Both the position numbers and the translations under genes were made by a program. From Pseudocitrobacter cyperus (lineage in GTDB: Bacteria; Pseudomonadota; Gammaproteobacteria; Enterobacterales; Enterobacteriaceae): a stretch of DNA of 64,000 nt. Position 1 is the stretch's first letter. Each line of letters opens with the position of its first letter. This document shows positions 24,964 through 33,480 of this stretch, piece by piece. The notes beneath the pieces were generated by a model, which saw nothing but the letters and a program-made list of their open reading frames with translations, had not been told where the DNA came from and made no database searches. The stretch is from positions 186,001 through 250,000 of the forward strand of contig NZ_JAYMYY010000001.1 in assembly GCF_039889165.1 (NCBI RefSeq), read 5' to 3'.

Positions 24964-27563
24964 GTGAAACCCGTACAACCTGCCCATACTGCGGCGTTGG
25001 CTGCGGGGTGATAGCCCGGGAAGACGAGGGCAAGGTCAGCGTGCGCGGTGATGACGCGCACCCGGCAAATTTTGGTCGCTTGTGCGTTAAGGGCGCCGCG
25101 CTGGGTGAAACCACCGGGCTGACGGGGCGGCTTTTGTACCCGGAAGTGGCGGGGGCACGTGTTAGCTGGGAAGTGGCTACCGCCGAAACGGGAGCGCGAT
25201 TGCGCGCCATTATCGACGAATACGGCCCACAGGCGGTGGCATTTTATGCCTCCGGGCAGTTGCTGACGGAGGACTATTACGCAGCCAATAAACTGATGAA
25301 GGGATTCATCGGCGCGGCAAATATCGACACCAACTCCCGCCTCTGCATGTCCTCTGCGGTGACGGGCTACAAGCGCGCCCTGGGCGGTGATGTGGTGCCA
25401 TGCAGCTATGAGGATGTTGAAAACAGCGATCTGGTGATTCTGGTGGGATCGAATGCCGCGTGGGCGCATCCGGTGCTTTATCAGCGGCTGGTGAAGGCGA
25501 AGCAGGCCAATGCAAAAATGCGGGTCGTGGTTATCGACCCCAGACGCACGGCGACCTGTGATATCGCAGACCAGCATCTGGCGATTGCGCCGGGGAGTGA
25601 CGCCGGGCTTTTTGTCGGCCTGCTGCGGGCGATAGCGCAACAGAGAGATGTCGCAACGTTTACCGATGGGGCAGCCGCGCTAGCGGCCGCACAACCCTGG
25701 AATATTGCGCGCGTCGCCGCATTCTGCGGCCTGACGGAACAAGAGGTCGCTGAGTTTTACGCGGCGTTTATTGCTGCTCCGCGCGCTATAACGCTTTACA
25801 CCATGGGGATTAACCAATCCGCCAGCGGCAGCGACAAATGTAATGCAATCATCAATGTCCATCTGGCGAGCGGAAAATTCGCGCGTCCCGGATGCGGCCC
25901 CTTTTCGTTGACCGGACAGCCAAATGCGATGGGTGGCAGAGAAGTGGGCGGGCTGGCGACCATGCTGGCGGCGCATATGAATTTTGAGCCGGACGACCTC
26001 GCGCGGGTGGCCCGGTTCTGGGGAACGGAGCGTCTGGCGCAAACGCCGGGGCTGATGGCGGTCGATCTTTTCGCTGCCATCGGGCGTGGAGAGGTGAAAG
26101 CGGTGTGGATTATGGGCACGAATCCGGCCGTGTCTCTCCCCGATAGCCATGCGGTGAGTCAGGCGCTGGCGGCTTGCCCGCTGGTGATTGTCTCAGAGGT
26201 GGCAGAGGATACGGAAACATCACGCTTCGCGCATATCCGTTTCCCGGCGCTGAGCTGGGGGGAGAAAAACGGCACTGTCACCAATTCAGAGCGACGGATT
26301 TCACGTCAGCGCGCATTTTTACCCGCGCCAGGTGAAGCCAAAGGCGACTGGTGGATTATCGCCCAGGTGGCAAAGGCGCTGGGTTATGGTGACGCGTTTC
26401 GCTGGCAACATCCTCATGAGGTATTTTGCGAACACGCGGCGCTCTCGGGGTTTGAAAATCAGGGACAGCGCGCCTTTGATATCAGCGGGCTGGCAAATCT
26501 TAGCCGGCAGGCGTGGGACAATCTAATGCCAGTCCGCTGGCCGGTGTGTTCAACGGATAAAGAGTGGGAATTGACTCGTGGCTGGCGCGCTGATGGCCAG
26601 TTGCGGATGGTTCCCGTCAGGCCGCAATCCACCCGGGCGCGCACCGGGCCGCTCTATCCTCTGTTGCTTAATAGTGGGCGCATTCGCGACCAGTGGCACA
26701 CCATGACGCGAACCGGAACCGTAGCGCGTCTGATGCAGCATATCGATCAGCCGATAGTGGAGGTGTCGCCCGGTGACGCAGCGCATTTTCAGCTTCGTGA
26801 AGGCGGGCTTGCCAGAATTACATCGCTGAATGGCATGATGGTCGCCAAAGTGGTGATTCACGCCGGACAGCGGCAAGGCTCACTGTTTGTACCGATGCAC
26901 TGGAATGCCTGTTTTGCTCGCCTGGGGAAGGTGAATGCGCTGGTGGCGGCACAAACCGACCCCGACTCGGGTCAGCCGGAAAGTAAGCAGGTGGCGGTAC
27001 GTATTGCGCCATGGCAGCCCGCCTGGCAAGGAGAAATTATCTCGCGCGAGGCCGTGATATTACCGCGCCACGTTCAGTGGTGGCGTAAGGCCACTGACCG
27101 GCTGCATCATCTGACGGTTTGTGGGGATAAACGCATCAATGATGACCTGCTGGCGCTTTGTCAGCAGCGCGGCTGGCAGGCGCAAATTGCGCAGGCGGGG
27201 GCGCTCTGGCATTTACTGGCATGGGAGGAAGGGCGCCTGATGCTGGGGATGTGGAGCGGCCCGACGCTACCGGCAGTCGATTTGGCGCTGATCCGCGCTG
27301 CCTTCAGCGATGGCCCACAGACTGCTGCTGAGCGCCATGCATTACTGAGCGGGCATGAGAACGGGCGGCCTGCGCAGGGACGGATTGTTTGCAGTTGCTT
27401 TGGGGTCGGCGAGATGAGGATTCAGGAAGCGATTGCCGGGGGATGCCGCTCTGTTGAAGCGTTAGGGCTAAAGCTGAAATGCGGCACCAACTGCGGATCG
27501 TGTGTGCCGGAACTGAAGGGGATGCTGAGCCCGGCACCAGATTTTTCCCGAAATTTACCTTAA
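24960..27563 (+). CDS. nasA: Assimilatory nitrate reductase catalytic subunit
   Basis: NasA reduces nitrate to nitrite in the cytoplasm with a molybdopterin guanine dinucleotide cofactor. Of 867 residues, Cys8, Cys11, Cys15 and Cys42 bind the 4Fe-4S cluster. The molybdopterin oxidoreductase and dinucleotide-binding domains follow, ending with a BFD-like [2Fe-2S] domain (CSCFGVGEM and CGTNCGSCVPEL) that distinguishes Klebsiella-type NasA. The ATG at 24960 overlaps the nasCB stop (ATGA). It is the last gene of the operon; no strong terminator is seen before ychO, 37 bases on. Confidence 0.96.
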   Translation: MSETRTTCPYCGVGCGVIAREDEGKVSVRGDDAHPANFGRLCVKGAALGETTGLTGRLLYPEVAGARVSWEVATAETGARLRAIIDEYGPQAVAFYASGQLLTEDYYAANKLMKGFIGAANIDTNSRLCMSSAVTGYKRALGGDVVPCSYEDVENSDLVILVGSNAAWAHPVLYQRLVKAKQANAKMRVVVIDPRRTATCDIADQHLAIAPGSDAGLFVGLLRAIAQQRDVATFTDGAAALAAAQPWNIARVAAFCGLTEQEVAEFYAAFIAAPRAITLYTMGINQSASGSDKCNAIINVHLASGKFARPGCGPFSLTGQPNAMGGREVGGLATMLAAHMNFEPDDLARVARFWGTERLAQTPGLMAVDLFAAIGRGEVKAVWIMGTNPAVSLPDSHAVSQALAACPLVIVSEVAEDTETSRFAHIRFPALSWGEKNGTVTNSERRISRQRAFLPAPGEAKGDWWIIAQVAKALGYGDAFRWQHPHEVFCEHAALSGFENQGQRAFDISGLANLSRQAWDNLMPVRWPVCSTDKEWELTRGWRADGQLRMVPVRPQSTRARTGPLYPLLLNSGRIRDQWHTMTRTGTVARLMQHIDQPIVEVSPGDAAHFQLREGGLARITSLNGMMVAKVVIHAGQRQGSLFVPMHWNACFARLGKVNALVAAQTDPDSGQPESKQVAVRIAPWQPAWQGEIISREAVILPRHVQWWRKATDRLHHLTVCGDKRINDDLLALCQQRGWQAQIAQAGALWHLLAWEEGRLMLGMWSGPTLPAVDLALIRAAFSDGPQTAAERHALLSGHENGRPAQGRIVCSCFGVGEMRIQEAIAGGCRSVEALGLKLKCGTNCGSCVPELKGMLSPAPDFSRNLP

Positions 27564-27600
27564 AGCTGAAATGGTTTAGCAAAAGCGATAAACTAAAAAA

Positions 27601-29001
27601 ATGCTTTTAGTCTCACGCTTTCGTTCTCCATTCTGGTTATTGCTGCTGCTGGCGAGTGCCAGTGGCGCTGCGCGTTCATCTTTTATCCTGCAGGCGGAAA
27701 ACCCCTTCGATAATAATCAGGATAACCTGCCCGATCTTGGCATGGCGAAGGAGAGCAACGAGGGTGAAAAACACCTCGCCGAGATGGCAAAAGCCTTTGG
27801 TGAAGCCAGTATGGTTGATAACGGCCTCGATACCGGTGAGCAGGCGCGGATGTTCGCGTTGTCAAAAATTCGCGATCAGGTGAGCGGGGAAGTTAACCAG
27901 ACGCTGGAAAACTGGCTATCGCCATGGGGCAACACCAGCGTGGCGCTACAGGTCGATGACGATGGCGGCTTTACCGGCAGTCACGGGAGCTGGTTTGTGC
28001 CGTTGCAGGATCAGTGGGACTACCTTACCTGGAGCCAGCTTGGCCTGGCGCAGCAGGATGAAGGGCTGATTGGCAATGTGGGCTTAGGCCAGCGCTGGGT
28101 GGCCGGAAACTGGCTGCTGGGCTACAACACCTTTTACGACACGCTGCTGGATGAAAATATCGACCGCGGCGGGGTTGGCGCTGAAGCCTGGGGCGAGTAC
28201 CTGCGTTTTTCAGCCAACTATTATCAGCCATTACGCTCCTGGACTGAAACCGAAGCGACGCTCCAGCAGAGGATGGCGCGCGGCTACGACGTTACCGCAC
28301 AGGCGTGGATCCCCTCCTATCATCACATCAATACCAGTTTAAGTCTGGAGCAGTATTTCGGTGATAATGTTGACCTCTTCCACAGTGGTACGGGTTATCA
28401 CAACCCTGTAGCCGTGTCGCTCGGGCTCAACTATACGCCCGTCCCTTTAGTCACCTTTAGCGCACAGCACAAACAGGGGGAAAGTGGCGTCAGCCAGAAT
28501 AACCTGGGCATGAAGCTTAATTATCGTTTTGGCGTGCCGCTTAAAAAACAGCTTCAGGCTGATGAGGTGGCGATGACGCGCTCACTGCGCGGTAGCCGCT
28601 ATGACAGCCCGGAGCGTAATGCGTTGCCGGTGATGGAGTCGCGTCAGCGTAAAGATTTAACGGTTTATCTGGCGACGCCGCCCTGGGATCTCAGCGGTGG
28701 CGAAACGGTGCAGCTTAAGCTGCAAATCCGCAGTCGATACGGTATTAAATCGCTAAGCTGGCAGGGCGATACTCAGGCGTTAAGCCTGACGCCGCCTGCT
28801 TCGCGTGAGAGTGCTGATGGCTGGAGTATTATTATCCCCGCCTGGGATTACAACGAGGGAGCCAGCAACCGCTGGCACCTGACGGTGGTGGTAGAGGATA
28901 AACACGGTCAGCGTGTTTCATCGAATGAGATCACCTTGTCACTGACCGAGCCGCTTGTCAGCTTCCCTGAGCAGGGGAATGGCTGGCAAGACCATCCTTA
29001 A
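27601..29001 (+). CDS. ychO: Invasin-like outer-membrane protein YchO
   Basis: A 466-residue protein matching E. coli YchO throughout: a signal peptide (LLLLLASASGAARS), an inverse-autotransporter beta-barrel (SWLSPWGN-type region, YNTFYDTLLDEN, GLNYTPVPLVTFSAQHKQG) and a C-terminal Ig-like part. It lacks the long adhesive passenger of true invasins. It is convergent with narL; the two stop codons overlap. No strong ribosome binding site is visible before the ATG. In E. coli it follows ychN directly, so the nas locus lies in that interval here. Confidence 0.9.
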   Translation: MLLVSRFRSPFWLLLLLASASGAARSSFILQAENPFDNNQDNLPDLGMAKESNEGEKHLAEMAKAFGEASMVDNGLDTGEQARMFALSKIRDQVSGEVNQTLENWLSPWGNTSVALQVDDDGGFTGSHGSWFVPLQDQWDYLTWSQLGLAQQDEGLIGNVGLGQRWVAGNWLLGYNTFYDTLLDENIDRGGVGAEAWGEYLRFSANYYQPLRSWTETEATLQQRMARGYDVTAQAWIPSYHHINTSLSLEQYFGDNVDLFHSGTGYHNPVAVSLGLNYTPVPLVTFSAQHKQGESGVSQNNLGMKLNYRFGVPLKKQLQADEVAMTRSLRGSRYDSPERNALPVMESRQRKDLTVYLATPPWDLSGGETVQLKLQIRSRYGIKSLSWQGDTQALSLTPPASRESADGWSIIIPAWDYNEGASNRWHLTVVVEDKHGQRVSSNEITLSLTEPLVSFPEQGNGWQDHP

Positions 29002-29648
29002 AAAATACGTTCCTGGTGTACCCACACCGCCGCTTCTACGCGTGACTTCAGCTTCATTTTTTTCAGCATATGTTTGACGTGGACTTTTACCGTGCTCTCG
29101 GTGATGTCGAGACGGCGGGCGATCATTTTGTTCGGCAGACCCTGCGCGATTAACTTCAGAATGTCGCGCTCACGTGGCGTTAGCTGGTTGATATCACGGT
29201 CTGAGGTGGCACGGTTGGCGCGAAGACTGGCGGCCAGCACTGGTGTTAATGCTTCACTCAATACCATTTCGCCTGCTGCGGCCTGTTGCAGCGCTTTCAG
29301 CAAATCTTCCGGCTCCATATCTTTCAACAGATAACCGTCCGCACCGCGTTTCAGCGCTGTCACCACATCTTCTTCATGGTTCGACACGCTAAAGACGACG
29401 ACGCGCCCGGACAGCGTTTTTTCACGCAGTTTGTCCAGGGTCTCCAGGCCGTTCATGCCCGGCATATTGAGATCAAGCAGGATCAGATCGGGATCGAGCG
29501 CTTCAGCCAGTTCAATGCCTTGTTCACCATTGCTGGCTTCGCCGACAACCTGAATATCCGGCGCCATACTGATGAGCTGTTTTACGCCAGTACGGAGCAT
29601 CGGATGATCGTCAATTAACAGGATAGTTGCCCGTTCCTGATTACTCAT
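28998..29648 (-). CDS. narL: Nitrate response regulator NarL
   Basis: A 216-residue two-component response regulator activated by NarX (and NarQ) on nitrate. The receiver domain has Asp59 in LILLDLNMPGMNG, and the C-terminal LuxR-type helix-turn-helix starts near LTPRERDILKLIAQG. It activates narK and narGHJI in this window and represses other anaerobic genes. The start overlaps narX by 8 bases. Confidence 0.97.
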   Translation of the reverse strand: MSNQERATILLIDDHPMLRTGVKQLISMAPDIQVVGEASNGEQGIELAEALDPDLILLDLNMPGMNGLETLDKLREKTLSGRVVVFSVSNHEEDVVTALKRGADGYLLKDMEPEDLLKALQQAAAGEMVLSEALTPVLAASLRANRATSDRDINQLTPRERDILKLIAQGLPNKMIARRLDITESTVKVHVKHMLKKMKLKSRVEAAVWVHQERIF

Positions 29649-31437
29649 GGATATCTCCTTGTTGAGTTGAGAGGGGTTTTTCAGGGATAAACGTCACCAC
29701 GACTTCGGTGCCGCCGCTGTCGCGGCGTCTTACCTGGCAGTCTCCACGCAGGCTTTGCGCGCGGTCACGCATAATAATAAGACCGTAATGATTGCTGCGT
29801 TCGGCATGAACCGGCACGCCGCAGCCATTATCCGCAACAACCAGTTTGACCTGGTTATCGTGTTGTGACACTGTAACTTTCACTTCGCTGGCCTGCGAAT
29901 GCTTGAGAGAGTTGCTCAATGCTTCGCGGGCGATTTGCAGAACATGGATGGCCTGATGAGAGGGCACATAGCGCGGCGGCAGTTGGTAATCAAGCTGTAC
30001 CGGGAAACCAAAATGCGCGCTGTACTCCTGGCAACTGGCCTCCAGCGCCGGGCGCAGGCCGGGTTCGGTAAGTTGCAGGCGGAAGGTGGTCAGCAGTTCA
30101 CGCAGTTGCGCCCACGAGGTATTCAGCTCGTTGCGAATCTGCGCCAGCAGGTCACGGCTCTGTGCTGACAGTTCTTCACCCTGCATTTGCAGGCAACTGA
30201 CCTGCATTTTCATACACGAGAGCGATTGAGCGATAGAATCATGCAGTTCGCGGGCGATGGTGGCGCGCTCTTCCATGACGATCAGTTGTTGCTGGCGCTC
30301 CTGATGCCTGTCGAGCGCAAGCGTAGAAGTTAACTGTTCAAGCAGGGTATCAACCAGTTGTTGTTGGTCGTGGCTAATCTGACGACCATGGGGCAGTGTC
30401 GCCAGTAAGATGCCATATTGATTATGCTTATCGGTCAGACGCCATTTCAGCGTTGAACCGCCGTCTGGGGTTAGCAGATCGTCGCGTGGGCAGAGATAAC
30501 AGCCTTTATCATCGCAGGCCATTCCGGAATGACAGCTAAATTCCTGATGATTTTCTTCATCTTCAACATCGTAAACCCGCACTTCAATTTCGCGCAGCGG
30601 GGTAAGCCCCTGCAGGCCGTTAAGCACCGGGGAGATGCGCTCGCAGAGCGGGGCATTGGCGTGCAGACGGCGGTTAGCCTGCCAGAGGAAAGCGAGAATG
30701 GCGTTTTTCTGCTCCAGCCCCGCGGTCTTCTCCTGTACCCGGCGTTCAAGGGACGCATAGCTTTCAGCCAACTCCTCCGACATATTGTTCAGCGCCATCC
30801 CGAGCGTCGCCATTTCGTTGCGTCCGCTAATTTGCGCCCGTTGGGTAAAATCGCGGTGGCTTACTGCGCGCGCCATGCTCAGCAATTGTTGCCACGGATG
30901 CAGCAGCCGGGCGCGTAGCCAGATAACCGTGAACAGCAGCAGCAGAGCCATAAATGCCGCCATGGCCCGGTGAACCCACACGACATGGCGAATACGTTTT
31001 TCCGTGGTGTGATCAAAAGCGGTAACCAGTTGGTCGATGCGACCGACAAAGTTCGCCACTTCGCCTGCCACGACTTCCTGACTATTTGCCTGGCGAATAC
31101 CTGGCGCCAGACTGGATTGCCAGTATTGCTGCAATGCGAGCAGTTGCGCCTGTTGACCATCGCGGCGAGCGGCCTCGACCAGTTCCGGGCTGAATACGGT
31201 GGTGCGCATTTCATCAAACAGCGCGTTATCGCTCTTTTTAATGGGGATCGCCGCAAGCAGACGATAGCTCTGCATGCGCAGCGAACCGGCTTTGTTGATG
31301 GCGTGTGCGCTTCCCTGAACACCGTCAACCAGGCGGCCAGACGTGATCATCCCCGCCATGCCAATCGCGGTGGAGAGCAGGACGATAAGGGCCAGTTGAT
31401 TAACCAGCGTCAGTGGTGTAAAGAGACGTTTAAACAT
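29641..31437 (-). CDS. narX: Nitrate/nitrite sensor histidine kinase NarX
   Basis: A 598-residue membrane sensor. Two transmembrane segments flank a periplasmic part that begins with the nitrate-binding P-box (NKAGSLRMQSYRLLA). A HAMP linker, a cysteine-rich central module (CHSGMACDDKGCYLC), the HisKA_3 site ARELHDSIAQSL and the ATPase boxes (NHYGLIIMRDRA) follow. Length and motifs equal E. coli NarX. It is divergent from narK. Confidence 0.97.
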   Translation of the reverse strand: MFKRLFTPLTLVNQLALIVLLSTAIGMAGMITSGRLVDGVQGSAHAINKAGSLRMQSYRLLAAIPIKKSDNALFDEMRTTVFSPELVEAARRDGQQAQLLALQQYWQSSLAPGIRQANSQEVVAGEVANFVGRIDQLVTAFDHTTEKRIRHVVWVHRAMAAFMALLLLFTVIWLRARLLHPWQQLLSMARAVSHRDFTQRAQISGRNEMATLGMALNNMSEELAESYASLERRVQEKTAGLEQKNAILAFLWQANRRLHANAPLCERISPVLNGLQGLTPLREIEVRVYDVEDEENHQEFSCHSGMACDDKGCYLCPRDDLLTPDGGSTLKWRLTDKHNQYGILLATLPHGRQISHDQQQLVDTLLEQLTSTLALDRHQERQQQLIVMEERATIARELHDSIAQSLSCMKMQVSCLQMQGEELSAQSRDLLAQIRNELNTSWAQLRELLTTFRLQLTEPGLRPALEASCQEYSAHFGFPVQLDYQLPPRYVPSHQAIHVLQIAREALSNSLKHSQASEVKVTVSQHDNQVKLVVADNGCGVPVHAERSNHYGLIIMRDRAQSLRGDCQVRRRDSGGTEVVVTFIPEKPLSTQQGDIHE

Positions 31438-31504
31438 AGACTGCAGGATCCCGAACGGGGCAACTCCCCGGTAGTGGCGTTATTTTCGGCTATCGCCTGG
31501 AGTA

Positions 31505-31531
31505 TACCCATACCCCTAAAGTACTACCCAT
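31505..31531. promoter_or_regulatory. Cluster of NarL heptamers between narX and narK
   Basis: Three copies of the TACYYMT heptamer occur within 27 bases: TACCCAT (31505), TACCCCT (31511) and TACCCAT (31525). They lie about 190-215 bases upstream of the predicted narK start, matching the distal NarL region of E. coli narK. The 310-base narX-narK spacer holds no gene. Confidence 0.65.
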
Positions 31532-31620
31532 TAATTGCCATGATAGTAGAGATGTTTGCAGGGGGGGAGTATATACCGGTCAGCCCTGTGAAATATCAGG
31601 TCTTTTTACATAAAGTCATC

Positions 31621-31636
31621 TACTCATAAAGAGTGA
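31621..31636. promoter_or_regulatory. NarL/NarP 7-2-7 site upstream of narK
   Basis: TACTCAT-AA-AGAGTGA is a near-consensus inverted heptamer pair. It is centred about 93 bases before the predicted narK transcription start. Confidence 0.6.
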
Positions 31637-31673
31637 TGATGATTTTTCATCCAATCTGATGACCACTTTTCCT

Positions 31674-31687
31674 TTGATTTATATCAA
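31674..31687. promoter_or_regulatory. FNR site of narK
   Basis: TTGAT-TTAT-ATCAA is a perfect FNR palindrome, as at E. coli narK. Placed at -41.5 it predicts a start near 31722, with TAATGT (31709-31714) as -10. Confidence 0.88.
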
Positions 31688-31747
31688 CTTACCTAACGGT
31701 GTAAACCCTAATGTGGCAAGGGTTGATATTAATAACCAGAGGTGTCT

Positions 31748-33139
31748 ATGAGTCACTCAACTACCCCGGAACGGGCAAGCGGCGCTGTTATTACCGAATG
31801 GCGACCGGAAGATCCCGAATTTTGGCAATCGCGCGGTCACCGCGTCGCCAGCCGAAATTTGTGGATCTCCGTGCCGTGTTTGCTGTTGGCGTTCTGTGTG
31901 TGGATGTTGTTTAGTGCCGTGGCGGTGAATCTACCGAAAGTCGGCTTCCAGTTTACTACCGATCAATTGTTTATGCTGACGGCGCTGCCATCGGTGTCGG
32001 GCGCACTGCTACGCGTGCCTTACTCCTTTATGGTGCCGCTGGTGGGCGGCCGCCGCTGGACGGCGTTCAGTACCGGTATCCTGATCGTGCCTTGCGTGTG
32101 GTTAGGTTTTGCGGTGCAGGATACGTCCACACCGTTTAGTACCTTCATTATCATTTCTCTGCTGTGTGGTTTTGCGGGTGCGAACTTCGCCTCCAGCATG
32201 GCGAACATCAGCTTCTTCTTCCCGAAAGAGAAACAGGGCGGGGCGCTGGGTATTAACGGCGGCCTGGGCAATATGGGCGTGAGCGTGATGCAGTTAGTCG
32301 CACCGCTGGCCATTTCCCTCTCCATCTTTGCGGCGTTCGGTAGCCAGGGCGTTGAACAGCCCGATGGCACGCAACTTTATCTGGCGAATGCGGCGTGGAT
32401 TTGGGTGCCGTTCCTGGCCATCTTTACCCTTGCAGCCTGGTTTGGCATGAACGAACTGGCGGCGTCGAAAGCGTCTCTGCGCGAGCAGTTACCGGTTCTG
32501 AAACGCGGTCATCTGTGGATTATGAGCCTGCTGTATCTGGCAACCTTCGGCTCGTTTATCGGCTTCTCTGCTGGTTTTGCGATGCTGTCGAAAACCCAGT
32601 TCCCTGACGTGCAGATCCTGCAGTATGCCTTCTTTGGCCCGTTCATCGGCGCGCTGGCACGTTCTGCGGGCGGGGCGATTTCCGACCGTCTGGGCGGTAC
32701 GCGCGTTACGCTGATTAACTTTATCGTAATGGCTCTGTTCAGTGCGCTGCTGTTTATGACCCTGCCGGCTGATGGCGTGGGCGGTAACTTCACCGCGTTC
32801 TTCGCGGTATTCCTCGTGCTGTTCCTGACGGCCGGGCTGGGTAGCGGTTCCACCTTCCAGATGATCTCCGTTATCTTCCGTAAGCTGACGATGGATCGCG
32901 TGAAAGCGGAAGGCGGCTCTGAAGAGAAAGCAATGCGTGAAGCGGCAACGGATACAGCGGCAGCGCTGGGCTTTATTTCCGCGATTGGCGCTATCGGCGG
33001 CTTCTTTATTCCAAAAGCTTTCGGTACGTCTCTGGAATTAACCGGTTCTCCGGCCGGGGCAATGAAAGTTTTCCTCGTGTTCTATATTGCTTGTGTGGTG
33101 ATCACATGGGCGGTATACGGACGTAAAATAAAAAAATAA
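31748..33139 (+). CDS. narK: Nitrate/nitrite antiporter NarK
   Basis: A 463-residue major facilitator protein that exchanges nitrate and nitrite across the inner membrane to supply NarGHI. It contains the two glycine-rich nitrate signatures (GGLGNMGVSVMQLVAP and AALGFISAIGAIGGFFIPK) and twelve helices. The ATG at 31748 follows AGAGG with 5-base spacing and gives the E. coli N-terminus MSHSTTPERA; an in-frame GTG at 31742 is inside that site. Confidence 0.97.
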   Translation: MSHSTTPERASGAVITEWRPEDPEFWQSRGHRVASRNLWISVPCLLLAFCVWMLFSAVAVNLPKVGFQFTTDQLFMLTALPSVSGALLRVPYSFMVPLVGGRRWTAFSTGILIVPCVWLGFAVQDTSTPFSTFIIISLLCGFAGANFASSMANISFFFPKEKQGGALGINGGLGNMGVSVMQLVAPLAISLSIFAAFGSQGVEQPDGTQLYLANAAWIWVPFLAIFTLAAWFGMNELAASKASLREQLPVLKRGHLWIMSLLYLATFGSFIGFSAGFAMLSKTQFPDVQILQYAFFGPFIGALARSAGGAISDRLGGTRVTLINFIVMALFSALLFMTLPADGVGGNFTAFFAVFLVLFLTAGLGSGSTFQMISVIFRKLTMDRVKAEGGSEEKAMREAATDTAAALGFISAIGAIGGFFIPKAFGTSLELTGSPAGAMKVFLVFYIACVVITWAVYGRKIKK

Positions 33140-33158
33140 GTCTGACTTTTTGATTATC

Positions 33159-33185
33159 AGGCGCGAGAAATCGCGCCTTTTTTTT
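33159..33185 (+). terminator. Terminator of narK
   Basis: An 8-base stem AGGCGCGA/TCGCGCCT with the tetraloop GAAA is followed by eight T, 20 bases after the narK stop. Confidence 0.92.
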
Positions 33186-33225
33186 GACCTGATAAAAGGC
33201 AGTATGAGAGTGAATACAAAGCGTC

Positions 33226-33242
33226 TACCCCTTAATACCATT
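33226..33242. promoter_or_regulatory. Distal NarL heptamers of narG
   Basis: TACCCCT (33226-33232) and TACCATT (33236-33242) lie about 195 bases before the predicted narG start, the position of the upstream NarL activation site in E. coli. Confidence 0.65.
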
Positions 33243-33321
33243 AACATCTCTTTACGGGATGTTAAATGGTGAAGGATTGAAATAAATCCTTTTAAATCAT
33301 TGTCTTATAAATAAAGAAATA

Positions 33322-33339
33322 ATACCACCAAGGTGGTAT
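33322..33339. promoter_or_regulatory. Palindromic 7-2-7 NarL-like site of narG
   Basis: ATACCACC-AA-GGTGGTAT is a perfect palindrome with the 7-2-7 layout of NarL/NarP sites, centred near -93 of narG. The heptamer ends in C rather than T, so affinity is uncertain. Confidence 0.6.
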
Positions 33340-33375
33340 ATGTAAAATTCCATGTGCTTATTAAGCCAATTCATC

Positions 33376-33389
33376 TTGATCCCCATCAA
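33376..33389. promoter_or_regulatory. FNR site of narGHJI
   Basis: TTGAT-CCCC-ATCAA is a perfect FNR palindrome. At -41.5 it predicts a transcription start near 33424, 57 bases before narG. With the NarL sites it explains the 341 bases between narK and narG. Confidence 0.9.
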
Positions 33390-33480
33390 TTCACTACCTC
33401 TTTCAGCGCGTTAATTTCCCTGCAAATTCAGCAATGTCGATTTATCAGAGAGCCGACAGGCTCCAAACAGGAGAGACCCG

